From NCBI RefSeq assembly GCF_025751435.1, contig NZ_JAOWKY010000004.1, positions 124,001 through 188,000 on the forward strand: 64,000 nt of DNA, in the 5' to 3' direction. Shown piece after piece: positions 1-8,485 of the stretch. Under the pieces are notes generated by a model. That model saw nothing but the letters and a program-made list of their open reading frames with translations, was not told where the DNA came from and did not search any database. Within the stretch, counting starts at the first letter, position 1. Every line of letters begins with the position of its first letter. This DNA comes from Albidovulum marisflavi. GTDB taxonomy: Bacteria; Pseudomonadota; Alphaproteobacteria; Rhodobacterales; Rhodobacteraceae. The position numbers were made by a program, and so were the translations under genes.

Positions 1-555
1 GGCATAGTCCACGCCGTCCTTGGTGGTGATGTGTTCCATCACGACGCGCAGGCCGGGGGTGGCCCTGCGAACCGGGTCCAGTACGCGGTCTATGAAGACG
101 GCTTCGCGATCGAAGATGTCGACGCTGGGGTCCGTGACCTCGCCATGAACGCAAAGCGGCAGGCCGATCTCTGCCATCTTTTCCAGCACGCCGCGCACCT
201 TGTCGAAGTCGCGGACGCCGGACTGGGAATTGGTGGTGGCACCGGCCGGGTAGAGCTTCACCGCCTTCACGAGGCCCGAGGCATGGGCCGCGGCCACGTC
301 CGCCGGATCGGTCGCTTCGGTCAGGTAGAGCGTCATCAGCGGTTCGAATGACATGCCATCAGGCAAGGCGGCCAGAATGCGGTCGCGGTAGGCGGCGGCC
401 TGTGCGCCGGTCACGACTGGTGGCACGAGGTTCGGCATGATGATCGCACGGGCGAAATGACGTGCGGTTTCGGGAAGGACCGCTGCCAGCATCGCGCCGT
501 CGCGCAGATGCAGGTGCATGTCGTCGGGGCGGCGAAGCGTGAGCGTCTGGGTCAT
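1..555 (-). CDS. pyrC: dihydroorotase, class II (partial, C-terminus outside window)
   Basis: Converts N-carbamoyl-aspartate to dihydroorotate in de novo pyrimidine synthesis (cytosolic zinc amidohydrolase). The 185 residues present begin [20 protein letters not shown]; the HLHLRDG segment at residues 14-20 is the metal-binding HxH strand of Pyr[13 protein letters not shown] near residue 100 carries the lysine that is carbamylated in this family, and a CVHGE motif follows. The start at 555 is set by homology: the N-terminus matches the usual PyrC start and nothing conserved lies upstream. The gene runs off the left edge, so roughly the last half is missing. It is transcribed away from the neighbouring plus-strand membrane protein. 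Confidence 0.95.
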   Translation of the reverse strand, partial: MTQTLTLRRPDDMHLHLRDGAMLAAVLPETARHFARAIIMPNLVPPVVTGAQAAAYRDRILAALPDGMSFEPLMTLYLTEATDPADVAAAHASGLVKAVKLYPAGATTNSQSGVRDFDKVRGVLEKMAEIGLPLCVHGEVTDPSVDIFDREAVFIDRVLDPVRRATPGLRVVMEHITTKDGVDYA

Positions 556-706
556 GTCTGCCCCCTACACGGTCGCGGGCGGTCGCGCAATCGTGCAAGT
601 CAAACGGGGCCAGCTGTGGTAGGGTGGGATCAAGGTGGGGGGCTGAGGGCGCGCCTACTCGTGTGCTTCAAGCCTGCCGTTCAACTTTTGGGAACGGAGG
701 TCAGAG

Positions 707-1564
707 ATGGTCCAAACGATCGGCAACCCCATCAGCTGGGGGTTGAAGCAGCTAAGAGCGGCGGGACACGACATCGGCGATGTGACGCGCCGGATCGGCG
801 GGACGGGCGACATGCCCCGCGTCCGCACCTTGACCTACGCCGACCTCAGGGAAGCCCTCAGGCTGGGGGTGCAGGATTTCGGGGCTCTTAGAACCGATGT
901 CATTGCCGCCGCGCTGCTTTACCCGATTGCGGGCGCGGTTCTGGTGTGGGCGGCCTGGAACGGTGCCTTGTTGCCGCTGATCTTTCCCATAGCCTCTGGT
1001 TTCGCTCTGGTAGGCCCCGCAGCCGCGATCGGATTTTACGAGATGAGCCGGCGGCGCGAGGCCGGACAGAAGACCAATTGGCTTGACGGGTTCAGGGTGC
1101 TTGCCTCGCCCGCTTTCGGCGTGGTCTTCGCGGGGGCAATGATGCTGGCCGCGGTCTTCTTCTGCTGGTTGCTGACCGCCTATTTCATCTTCTTGGCCAC
1201 GATGGGCCCCGAGATCCCGGCAAGCGCGATGGACTTCCTGCGCGAGGTCCTGACCACGCCTGCGGGCTGGGCGATGATGGCCATAGGCATTCCTGCGGGC
1301 GCGGTCTTTGCGGCGGTCGTGCTTTCCAGTGCCGTGGTGTCATTCCCATTGCTTCTTGATCGCGACGTCGGAATTCCCGCGGCCATCGTGACCTCATTGC
1401 GGGTCACGCGTGCGGCTCCTGGGCCGGTGCTTGCCTGGGGCGCGATCGTGGCTGCGTTCCTGGCGCTTGGCACAATACCGCTGTTCCTTGGTCTTGCCAT
1501 CGCGCTGCCGGTGCTTGGCCACGCAACCTGGCATCTATACCGCAAGGCGGTGCGGCCGGCGTAG
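707..1564 (+). CDS. DUF2189-family integral membrane protein
   Basis: A 285-residue protein with a polar N-terminus of about 65 residues and then about six hydrophobic segments (near residues 66-85, 88-110, 135-170, 180-205 and 235-275). The segment RVRTLTYADLREALRLGVQDF, read in parts, and the PAAAIGFYEMSRRRE motif after the second transmembrane segment are typical of the DUF2189 family, which is widespread in alphaproteobacteria and of unknown function. AACGGAGGTCAG lies just before the ATG and serves as ribosome binding site. No functional partner is evident from context. The family call is fairly secure; the function is unknown. Confidence 0.75.
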   Translation: MVQTIGNPISWGLKQLRAAGHDIGDVTRRIGGTGDMPRVRTLTYADLREALRLGVQDFGALRTDVIAAALLYPIAGAVLVWAAWNGALLPLIFPIASGFALVGPAAAIGFYEMSRRREAGQKTNWLDGFRVLASPAFGVVFAGAMMLAAVFFCWLLTAYFIFLATMGPEIPASAMDFLREVLTTPAGWAMMAIGIPAGAVFAAVVLSSAVVSFPLLLDRDVGIPAAIVTSLRVTRAAPGPVLAWGAIVAAFLALGTIPLFLGLAIALPVLGHATWHLYRKAVRPA

Positions 1565-1683
1565 GACGCATTCCGCCGATCCGAACCATGACGCACGCGT
1601 GGCGTCTTGCGCGTCAAGGGGCGTGCCGCCACACTGCCGCCAAGGCGGCAAGAACCGCCATCCATTCGAGGAAAGGGCAGAAC

Positions 1684-1989
1684 GTGCGGAAATCGGCATT
1701 GGTGATCTGTGCGGTGTCGCTTGCGGCTTGCACGAGCGATCCCGGATTCAGAGGCGTGAGTGGTGTGCGAGAGGCAACACCAGGCGAAGTGGCCAGTTGC
1801 CGCTACATCAGCGATATTTCCATGCGTCCGTCGCTTTACGGGCCTGTCCTGGGGCAGGAGGCGCTGAAATACGCGCGCAACACGATCATGGCGGATGCGC
1901 TTGATTCCGGCGCGAACACCGTCGTCTTCGAACAGGCCACCCCCGGCACTGATGTCTACAAGCTGCACGCCAAGGCCTACAGCTGCTAG
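1684..1989 (+). CDS. small lipoprotein, DUF4156-like
   Basis: A 101-residue predicted lipoprotein. I choose the GTG at 1684 over the upstream ATG at 1588 because GAGGAAAGG precedes it at good spacing and it places a classic lipoprotein signal (short basic N-terminus, hydrophobic stretch, LAAC lipobox) at residues 1-17. The mature part contains one further CRYI cysteine, a GANTVVF motif and a C-terminal cysteine. Small lipoproteins with a cysteine early and a GAN-TVV motif later are usual in the DUF4156 group; that assignment is my inference. It ends three bases before the convergent downstream gene. Confidence 0.65.
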   Translation: MRKSALVICAVSLAACTSDPGFRGVSGVREATPGEVASCRYISDISMRPSLYGPVLGQEALKYARNTIMADALDSGANTVVFEQATPGTDVYKLHAKAYSC

Positions 1990-1992
1990 GTT

Positions 1993-2952
1993 TCAGGTCG
2001 AGGAGACCGGCGGAAAGGGCAATCCTGCGCGCACAAGCTCGGCCTCGACTTCAGCCAGTCGGCGCGCGAAGTCGGGCGCTTCCAGACGCTGTGCCACGTT
2101 GTTGCACAACAGCGCGTTCAGATAGGGGCGCGCATCCCGGTCAAGCCGCCCCATCAAAGCGCGCAAATACGGCAGGTAATTGCGCCGCGACCTATAGAAC
2201 GTCCAGAAAAGCCGCGCATCGAAGGCCCCGGTGCCCGCGGCGGTCAGGATCGACGGCAGGATGCGCATCCCATCCAGCGCTGTTGCGATGTCGCGGCCAA
2301 GGTGCTGGCAGGGCAACAGCGTGGTATAGGGCCGGGCGAACAGCGCCGCGTGCATCGCGTCCAGCGCCTGTTCGGGGTCGTAGATCACATACACCGGCCC
2401 TGCGCCCTCGGTCATGTCTGGCGCGAAACCGTAGCGGTCCGCGAAAGAGGTCCGACGCATTTCGGTGAAGCGCGGATCCCACCCCGCGATGCGCGGGTCC
2501 AGCGTCGCCTGCGGTTGGATCAGGATCACCGTGGCGCCCGGCGCCGCGACCGAGAAGGCGGCGGCGGCATAGCCACACATTCCGGCGCCGTAAAACACGA
2601 CCTGGTCGAAATCCTCAAAGAACGCGTCCTCGATGAGCCGGTCAAAGAAGCCGAAGACGGACCGATCCCGGAACCAGGTGTCGTGATGGGCGATCAGTCC
2701 CAGATGCGACCAGCGGCGGCTTTTCGCGATCAGGTGGCCCAAGGGCAGTTGCGTCCCCTGAGACTGACGGATGCCTTTGACGGTGTCGAACGTGACCAGC
2801 AGGGTTGTGGAGTCGTCCAGAAACATGGCCGAATGCATCGGGCCCAGCGGGGCGAAATACCCCGCTTCCTCACCGATGGCTTCAAGGCGTTGAAACCATT
2901 CAGTATCGGTCAGCGACCGAGGATCGCTGTCTCGAAGCCTGTCGTCCTGCAT
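1993..2952 (-). CDS. conserved hypothetical protein, alpha/beta hydrolase-like
   Basis: A 319-residue soluble protein of a type common in Rhodobacterales and of unproven function. It carries a YGAGMCGYAAAAFSVAAPGA segment near residues 121-140, a small-residue turn after a beta strand that resembles a nucleophile-elbow or nucleotide-binding loop, followed by a WDPRF segment and a C-terminal helical part. No signal peptide or membrane segment is seen. Homologues are sometimes labelled phosphoadenosine phosphosulfate reductase, but the cysteine motifs of that enzyme are absent, so I do not adopt that name. Convergent with the lipoprotein gene. Confidence 0.7.
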   Translation of the reverse strand: MQDDRLRDSDPRSLTDTEWFQRLEAIGEEAGYFAPLGPMHSAMFLDDSTTLLVTFDTVKGIRQSQGTQLPLGHLIAKSRRWSHLGLIAHHDTWFRDRSVFGFFDRLIEDAFFEDFDQVVFYGAGMCGYAAAAFSVAAPGATVILIQPQATLDPRIAGWDPRFTEMRRTSFADRYGFAPDMTEGAGPVYVIYDPEQALDAMHAALFARPYTTLLPCQHLGRDIATALDGMRILPSILTAAGTGAFDARLFWTFYRSRRNYLPYLRALMGRLDRDARPYLNALLCNNVAQRLEAPDFARRLAEVEAELVRAGLPFPPVSST

Positions 2953-3329
2953 CCAATCACCCGCCCAAGCGGAAATTACCCACGACCATTGTTCATTCGC
3001 TTGTCGGGGCGCGCAAGAAGTCTGGCGCTCTGCAGGTCAAAAGATGGCAAAACAGTGGTTTATAGTTTCGAATTGAATGCCAAACTGGCCATACGGTGCG
3101 ATCTGTCCCTCAAGTGGAAAGCAGGCGATCGTGTGGCCCTGCGGTTTACGTCGCATCCGACCAAGAGTCGCGGCGAACGATCCATCGCCAATGGACAGCC
3201 GTATCGAGGGCGGAAAGGCAGCGACGCCCCGGACGACGGATCGGAAACCGGCCGGTCGCGCCACCACAAATTCGAAGACCGGTTTGATACAGGTCAATGA
3301 GCAGCGGCCCGGAATCGGTAGTTTGGACG

Positions 3330-3446
3330 TCAGAGAACGCGTCTCTCCCTGGCAGGCGTCGAACGCCGCGCGTTCTCCAGTACAGCCATCCCTTCCGGCT
3401 GTCAGTCCTGACAACGCTGCGGGCCTCCCCCCGCAGCGTTTTTTTT
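3330..3446 (+). ncRNA. candidate structured small RNA, three hairpins with pyrimidine-rich loops
   Basis: Three stem-loops lie in a row in an otherwise unexplained gap. The first pairs GAGAACGCG (3333-3341) with CGCGTTCTC (3369-3377) and contains an inner GGCGT/ACGCC hairpin and a TCTCTCCCT strand. The second pairs ACAGCC (3382-3387) with GGCTGT (3397-3402) around ATCCCTTCC. The third is a strong intrinsic terminator with a C/U-rich loop. Exposed UCCC-type loops that could pair with Shine-Dalgarno sequences are characteristic of alphaproteobacterial AbcR-like and CcsR-like small RNAs. The 5' end is a guess and no promoter is obvious. It could also be the 3' end of an unrecognised longer transcript. 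Confidence 0.45.
3413..3446 (+). terminator. strong Rho-independent terminator
   Basis: Perfect 11-bp stem AACGCTGCGGG / CCCGCAGCGTT with a short CCTCCC loop, followed by eight T. It ends whatever is transcribed on the plus strand through 3000-3440; no convincing protein gene lies there. Confidence 0.85.
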
Positions 3447-3525
3447 GGGGGGGCGGGCGCAGGGCCCCGGACGGCACAGGCCCCCGAACGGCGCAGGCCC
3501 CTGGGCCGCGTCATCGCGGTCGCCG

Positions 3526-3711
3526 CTAGCCCTTGTTCGGCGGATCCGTCAGCAGGTTGATCAGAGTCGCGCCGACGATCCAGATCGCCAGCATCAGAAA
3601 CAGCGCGATCGAGGAAGAGAAAAGGTGGCCGATAAACCCACCCAGCCCTACGGCCAGTCCCACCGCGCCATTAAGGCCCTGAAGCTCCTGTCGCTTGGAT
3701 TTCAGGCTCAT
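3526..3711 (-). CDS. small membrane protein with two hydrophobic segments
   Basis: A 61-residue protein. The ATG at 3711 is chosen over longer upstream starts because AAGGAGGA sits nine bases before it. It has a basic N-terminus (MSLKSKRQEL), a glycine-rich hydrophobic segment (about residues 14-30) and a second one (about 32-54), then a short polar tail. The pattern NGAVGLAVGLGGFIGHL is reminiscent of small AtpI/AtpZ-like hairpin proteins, but the resemblance is too weak for a name. It lies 153 bases downstream of rlmJ on the same strand. Confidence 0.55.
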   Translation of the reverse strand: MSLKSKRQELQGLNGAVGLAVGLGGFIGHLFSSSIALFLMLAIWIVGATLINLLTDPPNKG

Positions 3712-3864
3712 TGACGCAGTCCTCCTTGGGACAGGACGATAAACGCCACGCAAATGCGTCGCCTTGACGCGGATCACTATGGAACGACGACCGGCCACCA
3801 AGTCCGCCGGAAAGATGGTGCGGATCGTTCCGATGGGGTCCGTCCCAGCCTTGCTGCACCTTTC

Positions 3865-4650
3865 CTAGTGTTTCAGCCCAGCAAAGATGGCGTCCAGCCG
3901 CGCGCATTCCTCTGCCGTGCCGAAGGGGGCGTTCACGATGAACAGGCCGCTGCCGGTCATTCCGTGGCCGTCGCGGGCGGGCGGGAAGCGCACCTCATGG
4001 CGAAGCGCGCCGGGAAGATCCTGACTCTCAAGCGTCGCAAGCATTCCTTCGTGGGCGCGTGACGTCAGGATCGGATACCACAGCGCGATGACGCCCACGT
4101 TCCACTTGCGCGCCACTTGCGCAACCAGCCGCGCCATCGAGGTGTAGTCGGTCTTCACCTCGTAGCTGGGGTCGATCAGCATGATGCCGCGGCGCGGCTC
4201 AGGGGGGGTCAGCGCAAGGGCCATCTCTACCCCGTCCTGGTGACGAATGTCCGCGCCGAACGGGGACATCGCTTCGGCCAGTGCGGCATGTTCCCTCGGG
4301 TGAAGCTCGGCAAGGTGCATCCGGTCGATGGCGCGCAGGGACAGTGCCGCGACAAGCGGAGAGCCGGCGTAGGCCGAGGGCCCGTGGTCGGCCTGAACGC
4401 GCGCAAGGATGCGCGCATAGGGGTGATCTGGCGGAAACGCGGCCGCCAGTCGTCCGATGCCCTGTTCCGCCTCGCCTGTCTTCTGCGCTTCGGGCGCGTC
4501 CAGCCGGTAAAGCCCGCGCCCGGCGTGGGTTTCAAGGTAGCTCAGCGGCTTGTCCTTGCGGGTCAGGTAGTCAAGCATCACGGCCAACAGCGCGTGCTTG
4601 TGCACGTCGGCCAGGTTCCCGGCATGGTAGATGTGCTGGTAGGATAGCAT
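3865..4650 (-). CDS. rlmJ: 23S rRNA (adenine(2030)-N6)-methyltransferase RlmJ
   Basis: SAM-dependent enzyme that methylates A2030 of 23S rRNA. The 261-residue protein starts MLSYQHIYHAGNLADVHKHALL, the diagnostic RlmJ N-terminus. LETHAGRGLY near residue 39 is the SAM-binding motif I region, and LIDPSYE around residue 159 is the catalytic motif IV, with Ser in place of the more usual Pro in DPPYE. Length is slightly short of, but close to, the Escherichia coli enzyme. It is monocistronic or leads the small membrane gene downstream. The name is secure from motifs and order. Confidence 0.9.
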   Translation of the reverse strand: MLSYQHIYHAGNLADVHKHALLAVMLDYLTRKDKPLSYLETHAGRGLYRLDAPEAQKTGEAEQGIGRLAAAFPPDHPYARILARVQADHGPSAYAGSPLVAALSLRAIDRMHLAELHPREHAALAEAMSPFGADIRHQDGVEMALALTPPEPRRGIMLIDPSYEVKTDYTSMARLVAQVARKWNVGVIALWYPILTSRAHEGMLATLESQDLPGALRHEVRFPPARDGHGMTGSGLFIVNAPFGTAEECARLDAIFAGLKH

Positions 4651-4668
4651 CCGGCCCCCCGCGGCAAG

Positions 4669-5931
4669 CTACCGCTCTGGCGTTTCCCAGTCCGCCGGCG
4701 GCACGTTCCTGCGCCTTAGCCTGAGAGCAAGGCCGACTGCAACGCCAACCCCGATCGCCACGGTCAGATCGGCCACCAGCGTCAGCACCAGCGTCAGCAG
4801 CAGCATGATCCGGTCGGACCGGCGCGCGCGCATGTAGCGGCCCCAGTGCTGTGGTTCGCTCATGTTCCAGGCGGTCAGCATCAGCAGCGCGGCGAGCGCG
4901 GGCATGGCAAGGTAGGATGCCAGCGGGGCGGCCAGATACATGAACGCCAGTAGGGTCGCGGCGTGTATGATGCCCGCCACGGGGGTTCTGCCCCCCGCGC
5001 GCACGTTCGTCGCGGTGCGTGCGATCGCGCCGGTGGCGGGCAGGCCGCCCATCAGGGCCGACCCGATATTGGCCGCGCCCTGTGCAAGGACCTCGGCGTT
5101 CGGGCGGTGGCGTGCGTTGGTCATCCTGTCCGCCACCATGGCCGACAGCAGCGATTCTACCCCGGCCAGGAATGCGATGACGAAGGCCGAAGGCAGCAGC
5201 GACGCGATGCGCTCAACCGAGATGTGCGGAATCTCGGGGATGGGCAGGGACTGCGGCAGGGCGCCGAAACGGTTGCCGATCGTTTCGACCGGAAGATCGA
5301 AATAGGCCGCCACGCCCGAGGTCAGCGCAACCGCGACGATCAGTCCAGGTGCGCGGGGCGCCGCGCGGCGGAACACGACGATCAGCACGACTGTCGCAAG
5401 GCCAAGCCCGACAGCGGACACGGACAGGCTGGCGCGGGCATCCCAAAGGACCGGAAGCTTTTCAAGAAAGTCCGCGGGAACGGCGCCCGTCGTGAGGCCC
5501 AGAAAATCCTTGAGCTGGCTTGTCGCGATGATCGCCGCGATGCCCATGGTAAAGCCGTTCACGACGGCTTCGGGGATGTATTCGATCAGGCTTCCAAGTC
5601 GAAGGGCCGCCGCGGCCAGTAGCAGGACCCCGGCCATCAGGGTGGCCAGAACCAGCCCGTCGTAGCCATGTTGCGCGATGACGGCGTAGACCACGACGAT
5701 GAACGCGCCCGTCGGTCCTCCGATCTGAACGCGGCTTCCGCCAAGCGCCGAGATCAGGAAGCCGCCGATGATCGCCGTGACCAATCCCTGCGCTGGCGTG
5801 GCGCCCGACGCGATCGCGATCGCAAGGCTGAGCGGCAATGCGACCATCGCGACCGTTATCCCGGCAACAAGGTCGGAAAGGAACAGCGCGCGGGAATAGC
5901 TTCTGAGCGTGACCACCAGTTCGGGATGCAT
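4669..5931 (-). CDS. SulP-family anion transporter lacking a STAS domain
   Basis: A 420-residue inner-membrane transporter of the SLC26/SulP family. LFLSDLVAGITVAMVALPLSLAIAIASGA, read in parts, at residues 15-43 is the family entry signature, and GGSRVQIGGPTGAF near residues 64-77 forms the anion-binding site region. About 10-12 transmembrane segments fill the rest. The protein ends with a short basic tail (RLRRRNVPPADWETPER), so the cytoplasmic STAS domain of typical 550-600-residue SulP proteins is absent. The substrate (sulfate, bicarbonate, other anion) cannot be told. It ends 18 bases upstream of the start of rlmJ on the same strand. Confidence 0.85.
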   Translation of the reverse strand: MHPELVVTLRSYSRALFLSDLVAGITVAMVALPLSLAIAIASGATPAQGLVTAIIGGFLISALGGSRVQIGGPTGAFIVVVYAVIAQHGYDGLVLATLMAGVLLLAAAALRLGSLIEYIPEAVVNGFTMGIAAIIATSQLKDFLGLTTGAVPADFLEKLPVLWDARASLSVSAVGLGLATVVLIVVFRRAAPRAPGLIVAVALTSGVAAYFDLPVETIGNRFGALPQSLPIPEIPHISVERIASLLPSAFVIAFLAGVESLLSAMVADRMTNARHRPNAEVLAQGAANIGSALMGGLPATGAIARTATNVRAGGRTPVAGIIHAATLLAFMYLAAPLASYLAMPALAALLMLTAWNMSEPQHWGRYMRARRSDRIMLLLTLVLTLVADLTVAIGVGVAVGLALRLRRRNVPPADWETPER

Positions 5932-6094
5932 GCCGATCCTTCCTTCCAGCGCCTTGTGTGTCGAAATGCGGCTTGCCTGACGCTACGTCCGTGCCCCCCG
6001 GCGTGGCGAGTAGCGCGGGGGCAACGATTGGCCTTTTTCCGTCCGGATTCGCATCGTGGCGTCCGCGAAGCTCGTCGCGGCGCACCCCTGAATC

Positions 6095-6120
6095 AAAAGG
6101 CCCTCCCATCGGGGAGGGCC
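6095..6120 (-). terminator. intrinsic terminator of infC
   Basis: On the minus strand GGCCCTCCC and GGGAGGGCC form a perfect 9-bp stem around a 4-base loop, followed by TTTT. It begins about 20 bases past the infC stop codon. Confidence 0.85.
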
Positions 6121-6140
6121 GTTCGCCTGGATGTTGGCTT

Positions 6141-6680
6141 TTACTTGGGCGCGATCATCATCACCATCTGCCGGCCTTCCAGCTTCGGCATGTTTTCGAT
6201 CTTGGCCACTTCCTCGACGTCTGCGGCAACGCGCTTGAGCAGCTCAAGGCCCAGTTCCTGGTGCGCCATCTCGCGGCCGCGGAAGCGCAGCGTGATCTTG
6301 ACCTTGTCGCCCTCGGACAGGAACTTGAGAACCGAGCGCATCTTCACGTCGTAGTCGTGCGTGTCGGTGCCGGGACGGAACTTGATCTCCTTGATCTCGA
6401 TGACCTTCTGCTTCTTGCGCGCCTCGGCCTCTTTCTTCTGCTGTTCGTACTTGAACTTGCCGAAGTCCATGATCTTGCAGACCGGCGGAACCGCGTTGGG
6501 CGAGATCTCCACAAGGTCAAGCCCGGCCTCTTCAGCCAGCACCATTGCACGTGCCGGTGTCACGACACCTACGTTTTCCCCGTCCGCGCCGATCAGGCGA
6601 ATTTCAGGGGCGCGGATTCGTTCGTTGACGCGGGGTCCCGTATCGCGTTGCGGCGGGGCGTTATGCGGTCTGCGGGCTAT
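6141..6680 (-). CDS. infC: translation initiation factor IF-3, apparent AUA start codon
   Basis: IF3 binds the 30S subunit and polices start-codon choice. The 179-residue reading contains [15 protein letters not shown], the linker with [37 protein letters not shown] and a C-terminal MVMMIAPK, all diagnostic. No ATG, GTG or TTG occurs in frame at the expected N-terminus. AGAAGGAA followed seven bases later by ATA (6680-6678) and then [10 protein letters not shown] gives the expected protein. Escherichia coli infC also uses a rare start (AUU), which IF3 itself represses, so a non-canonical start fits. An in-frame TTG lies further upstream but has no good ribosome binding site. Confidence 0.93.
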   Translation of the reverse strand: MARRPHNAPPQRDTGPRVNERIRAPEIRLIGADGENVGVVTPARAMVLAEEAGLDLVEISPNAVPPVCKIMDFGKFKYEQQKKEAEARKKQKVIEIKEIKFRPGTDTHDYDVKMRSVLKFLSEGDKVKITLRFRGREMAHQELGLELLKRVAADVEEVAKIENMPKLEGRQMVMMIAPK

Positions 6681-6848
6681 GGTGGCGTTCCTTCTATGGT
6701 GGCCGTATGTTTCGGCGCGCAAAATAGACGCGGGACAGGTCCGATACAACCCGGATTCCTTTGTTTGAGCAGAGCCTTTGCCTATCTTTAAAGGATATGC
6801 CATAGCGGCACGCACCAAATAACCTGCCGCAATCGAAAGGATTGTGCC

Positions 6849-7457
6849 ATGAACCGCAATGTTCTTATCGCCCTCTTGATCGTCGTCCTCGCGGGCGGCG
6901 GCTATTACTACTACTCGGCCCAGAAAGCGGCGGAAGAAGCCGCTGCCGTCCAGAAGGCCGCTGAAGAAGAAGCAGCCGCAGCCGCGAAGCGGGCCGAAGA
7001 GGAAGCCGCCGCGAAGGCGGCCGAGGAAGCCAAGGCCGCCGAAGAAGCCGCAAAAGCCGCCGAGGAAGCCGCGGCAAAGGCCGCTGAAGAGGCTGCTCAG
7101 GCAGCCGAGTCCGCAGCGGAGCAGGCGACCGACGCCGCTGAAGGCGCCGTTGAAGCCGCAACCGAGGCCGCGACCGAAGCCGCCGAAGCCGCAGCGGACG
7201 CCGCCGAGGCCGCGACCGAAGCTGCGACCGAAGCTGCGACCGAAGCCGCCGATGCCGCAGGCGAGGTCGCGGGTGATCTGGGTGCCGCGCTCGATCCCGA
7301 AAACTTCGACGCCGAGAAAGTCAAGGCCGCCATCGACGAATCCGCGCTTGATGATGCGACCAAGGCCACTTTGAAAGCCGCGGTTGACGGCGCTGCCGAC
7401 AGCCCCGAGCAGATCCAGGCCGTCGTCGAACAGGTCAAGTCCGCGCTCGGCATGTAA
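6849..7457 (+). CDS. membrane-anchored Ala/Glu-rich coiled-coil protein
   Basis: A 202-residue protein with an N-terminal transmembrane anchor (residues 5-19, [18 protein letters not shown]) followed by about 110 residues of near-repeating [12 protein letters not shown] and [10 protein letters not shown] units, which predict a long charged helix. A distinct C-terminal domain ([18 protein letters not shown] onward, about 55 residues) looks globular and helical. AATCGAAAGG before the ATG is the ribosome binding site. The underlying DNA is repetitive, so the repeat number may vary between strains. Function unknown; a periplasmic spacer or envelope-bridging role is possible, but no motif shows it. 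Confidence 0.75.
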   Translation: MNRNVLIALLIVVLAGGGYYYYSAQKAAEEAAAVQKAAEEEAAAAAKRAEEEAAAKAAEEAKAAEEAAKAAEEAAAKAAEEAAQAAESAAEQATDAAEGAVEAATEAATEAAEAAADAAEAATEAATEAATEAADAAGEVAGDLGAALDPENFDAEKVKAAIDESALDDATKATLKAAVDGAADSPEQIQAVVEQVKSALGM

Positions 7458-7475
7458 CCGGATTGATGACGTCAG

Positions 7476-7506
7476 GGCCGCGCCTGCGACGACGGGCGCG
7501 GCCTTT
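7476..7506 (+). terminator. likely intrinsic terminator
   Basis: GGCCGCGCC and GGCGCGGCC form a perfect 9-bp stem around a 10-base loop, followed by only TTT. It lies 19 bases after the coiled-coil gene. Confidence 0.6.
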
Positions 7507-7551
7507 CCTATTCCAGCCGCAAGTTGTCCTGTAGGGGACCGTCCGTGGCTA

Positions 7552-8328
7552 TCAGGCGCGCCTGCACCCAAAGTCGATTTGCAGCCCGCGAACTGAGAGA
7601 TAGTCAACCAGCGTCCATGCGAACAGCGCTTGGCCCGCGGTTTCAAGCGTCTCTTCAAGAAGCACGACGAAAAGATACTGCGTTTCGGATATTGACGTCC
7701 CGTCGGCGATCCGGGCGGACACGATATACGAACCTGCCATCTCGGCGATGATTGCTCCCAGGACATAGATGCCGCCAGAGATCATGATCCGCAGGGAGTA
7801 GCGTCCGGGCAGGCGCAACAGGAAGCGCGCATAGGTCAGCAAGACCAGAAGTGCAAAAATGCTGCCCGGAATGGTCCAGGCGAAGTGAAGAACTCCTTTC
7901 GTGTCGAAGCGGTGGCGCAGCGCCGCGCCGAGGGCTTCGTGAAACTGCGCCACTTCCTCGATTGACAATAGCGCGATGATCGCTGCCAGACCTGCCCAGT
8001 GCAGCGCCCGACCATCGCCTGCATGGCGGCTTGCGAAGGCAGTCAGAAGCAGAAGCATCGCATTGAAGGCAAGCAGAACGCTGGCTGCCCAGGTCGGTAC
8101 CGACGCTTCCTCATCCATCTGAAAACGATCGGCGAGCACACCCATCTTCCACGAAAGCGTCTCGCCTTGCGTCTTGAGATAGATCGAGAAGATGTCCATG
8201 AGGACCAACCCGGCGATACAGGTCAGAAGCACGAGGGCGACCTGTCTTGTGGTTATCGACAGACGAATTGGTGTCGCGGGAGAGCCTTTGGTGACTCCCG
8301 TATCGGGCGCTTGGGCAAAAGTGCTCAT
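7552..8328 (-). CDS. integral membrane protein of unknown function
   Basis: A 258-residue protein with about six transmembrane segments (near residues 28-50, 78-98, 108-125, 145-168, 180-200 and 215-240). [14 protein letters not shown] around residue 120, at the end of a transmembrane helix, has paired acidic and histidine residues (EE...HE) of the type seen in an uncharacterised membrane family; these could bind metal, but that is inference. No good Shine-Dalgarno precedes the ATG, so the start is less certain. No functional neighbour is evident. Confidence 0.6.
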   Translation of the reverse strand: MSTFAQAPDTGVTKGSPATPIRLSITTRQVALVLLTCIAGLVLMDIFSIYLKTQGETLSWKMGVLADRFQMDEEASVPTWAASVLLAFNAMLLLLTAFASRHAGDGRALHWAGLAAIIALLSIEEVAQFHEALGAALRHRFDTKGVLHFAWTIPGSIFALLVLLTYARFLLRLPGRYSLRIMISGGIYVLGAIIAEMAGSYIVSARIADGTSISETQYLFVVLLEETLETAGQALFAWTLVDYLSVRGLQIDFGCRRA

Positions 8329-8427
8329 TTTGAAAACTCTGATCGAAAGGGTCCAATTAGCGGTCCCGTGTCAGATGTTTTAGGTTGGGCTCGTGCGCGT
8401 TCAAAGCAAAAGTGTCATCAAACTGTT

Positions 8428-8457
8428 TCAGGGAAGCCGCGGATGCCGCTTCCCTGA
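8428..8457 (-). terminator. possible terminator of fpr
   Basis: TCAGGGAAGC and GCTTCCCTGA form a perfect 10-bp stem about 30 bases past the fpr stop. On the minus strand it is followed by AACAGTTT, a weak U tract, so termination may be inefficient. Confidence 0.5.
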
Positions 8458-8485
8458 CCAGTTCCTGCGATTGCCTTGGATTGTC

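Noticed and set aside
1993-2952. Phosphoadenosine phosphosulfate reductase, as homologues are sometimes labelled
   Set aside because: The cysteine motifs and SFGAES loop of that enzyme are absent, and a genuine cysH lies at 9750-10535.
6960-7260. Short tandem repeats resembling a CRISPR or minisatellite
   Set aside because: They are in-frame codon repeats of an Ala/Glu coiled coil with no uniform spacers; no CRISPR array or cas gene was seen anywhere in the window.
6141-7766. A 541-residue minus-strand open frame covering infC and the antisense of the Ala/Glu protein
   Set aside because: Only the last 179 residues are IF3. The rest is the complement of a repetitive plus-strand gene and contains the natural infC leader, so it is read-through of an open frame in GC-rich DNA.
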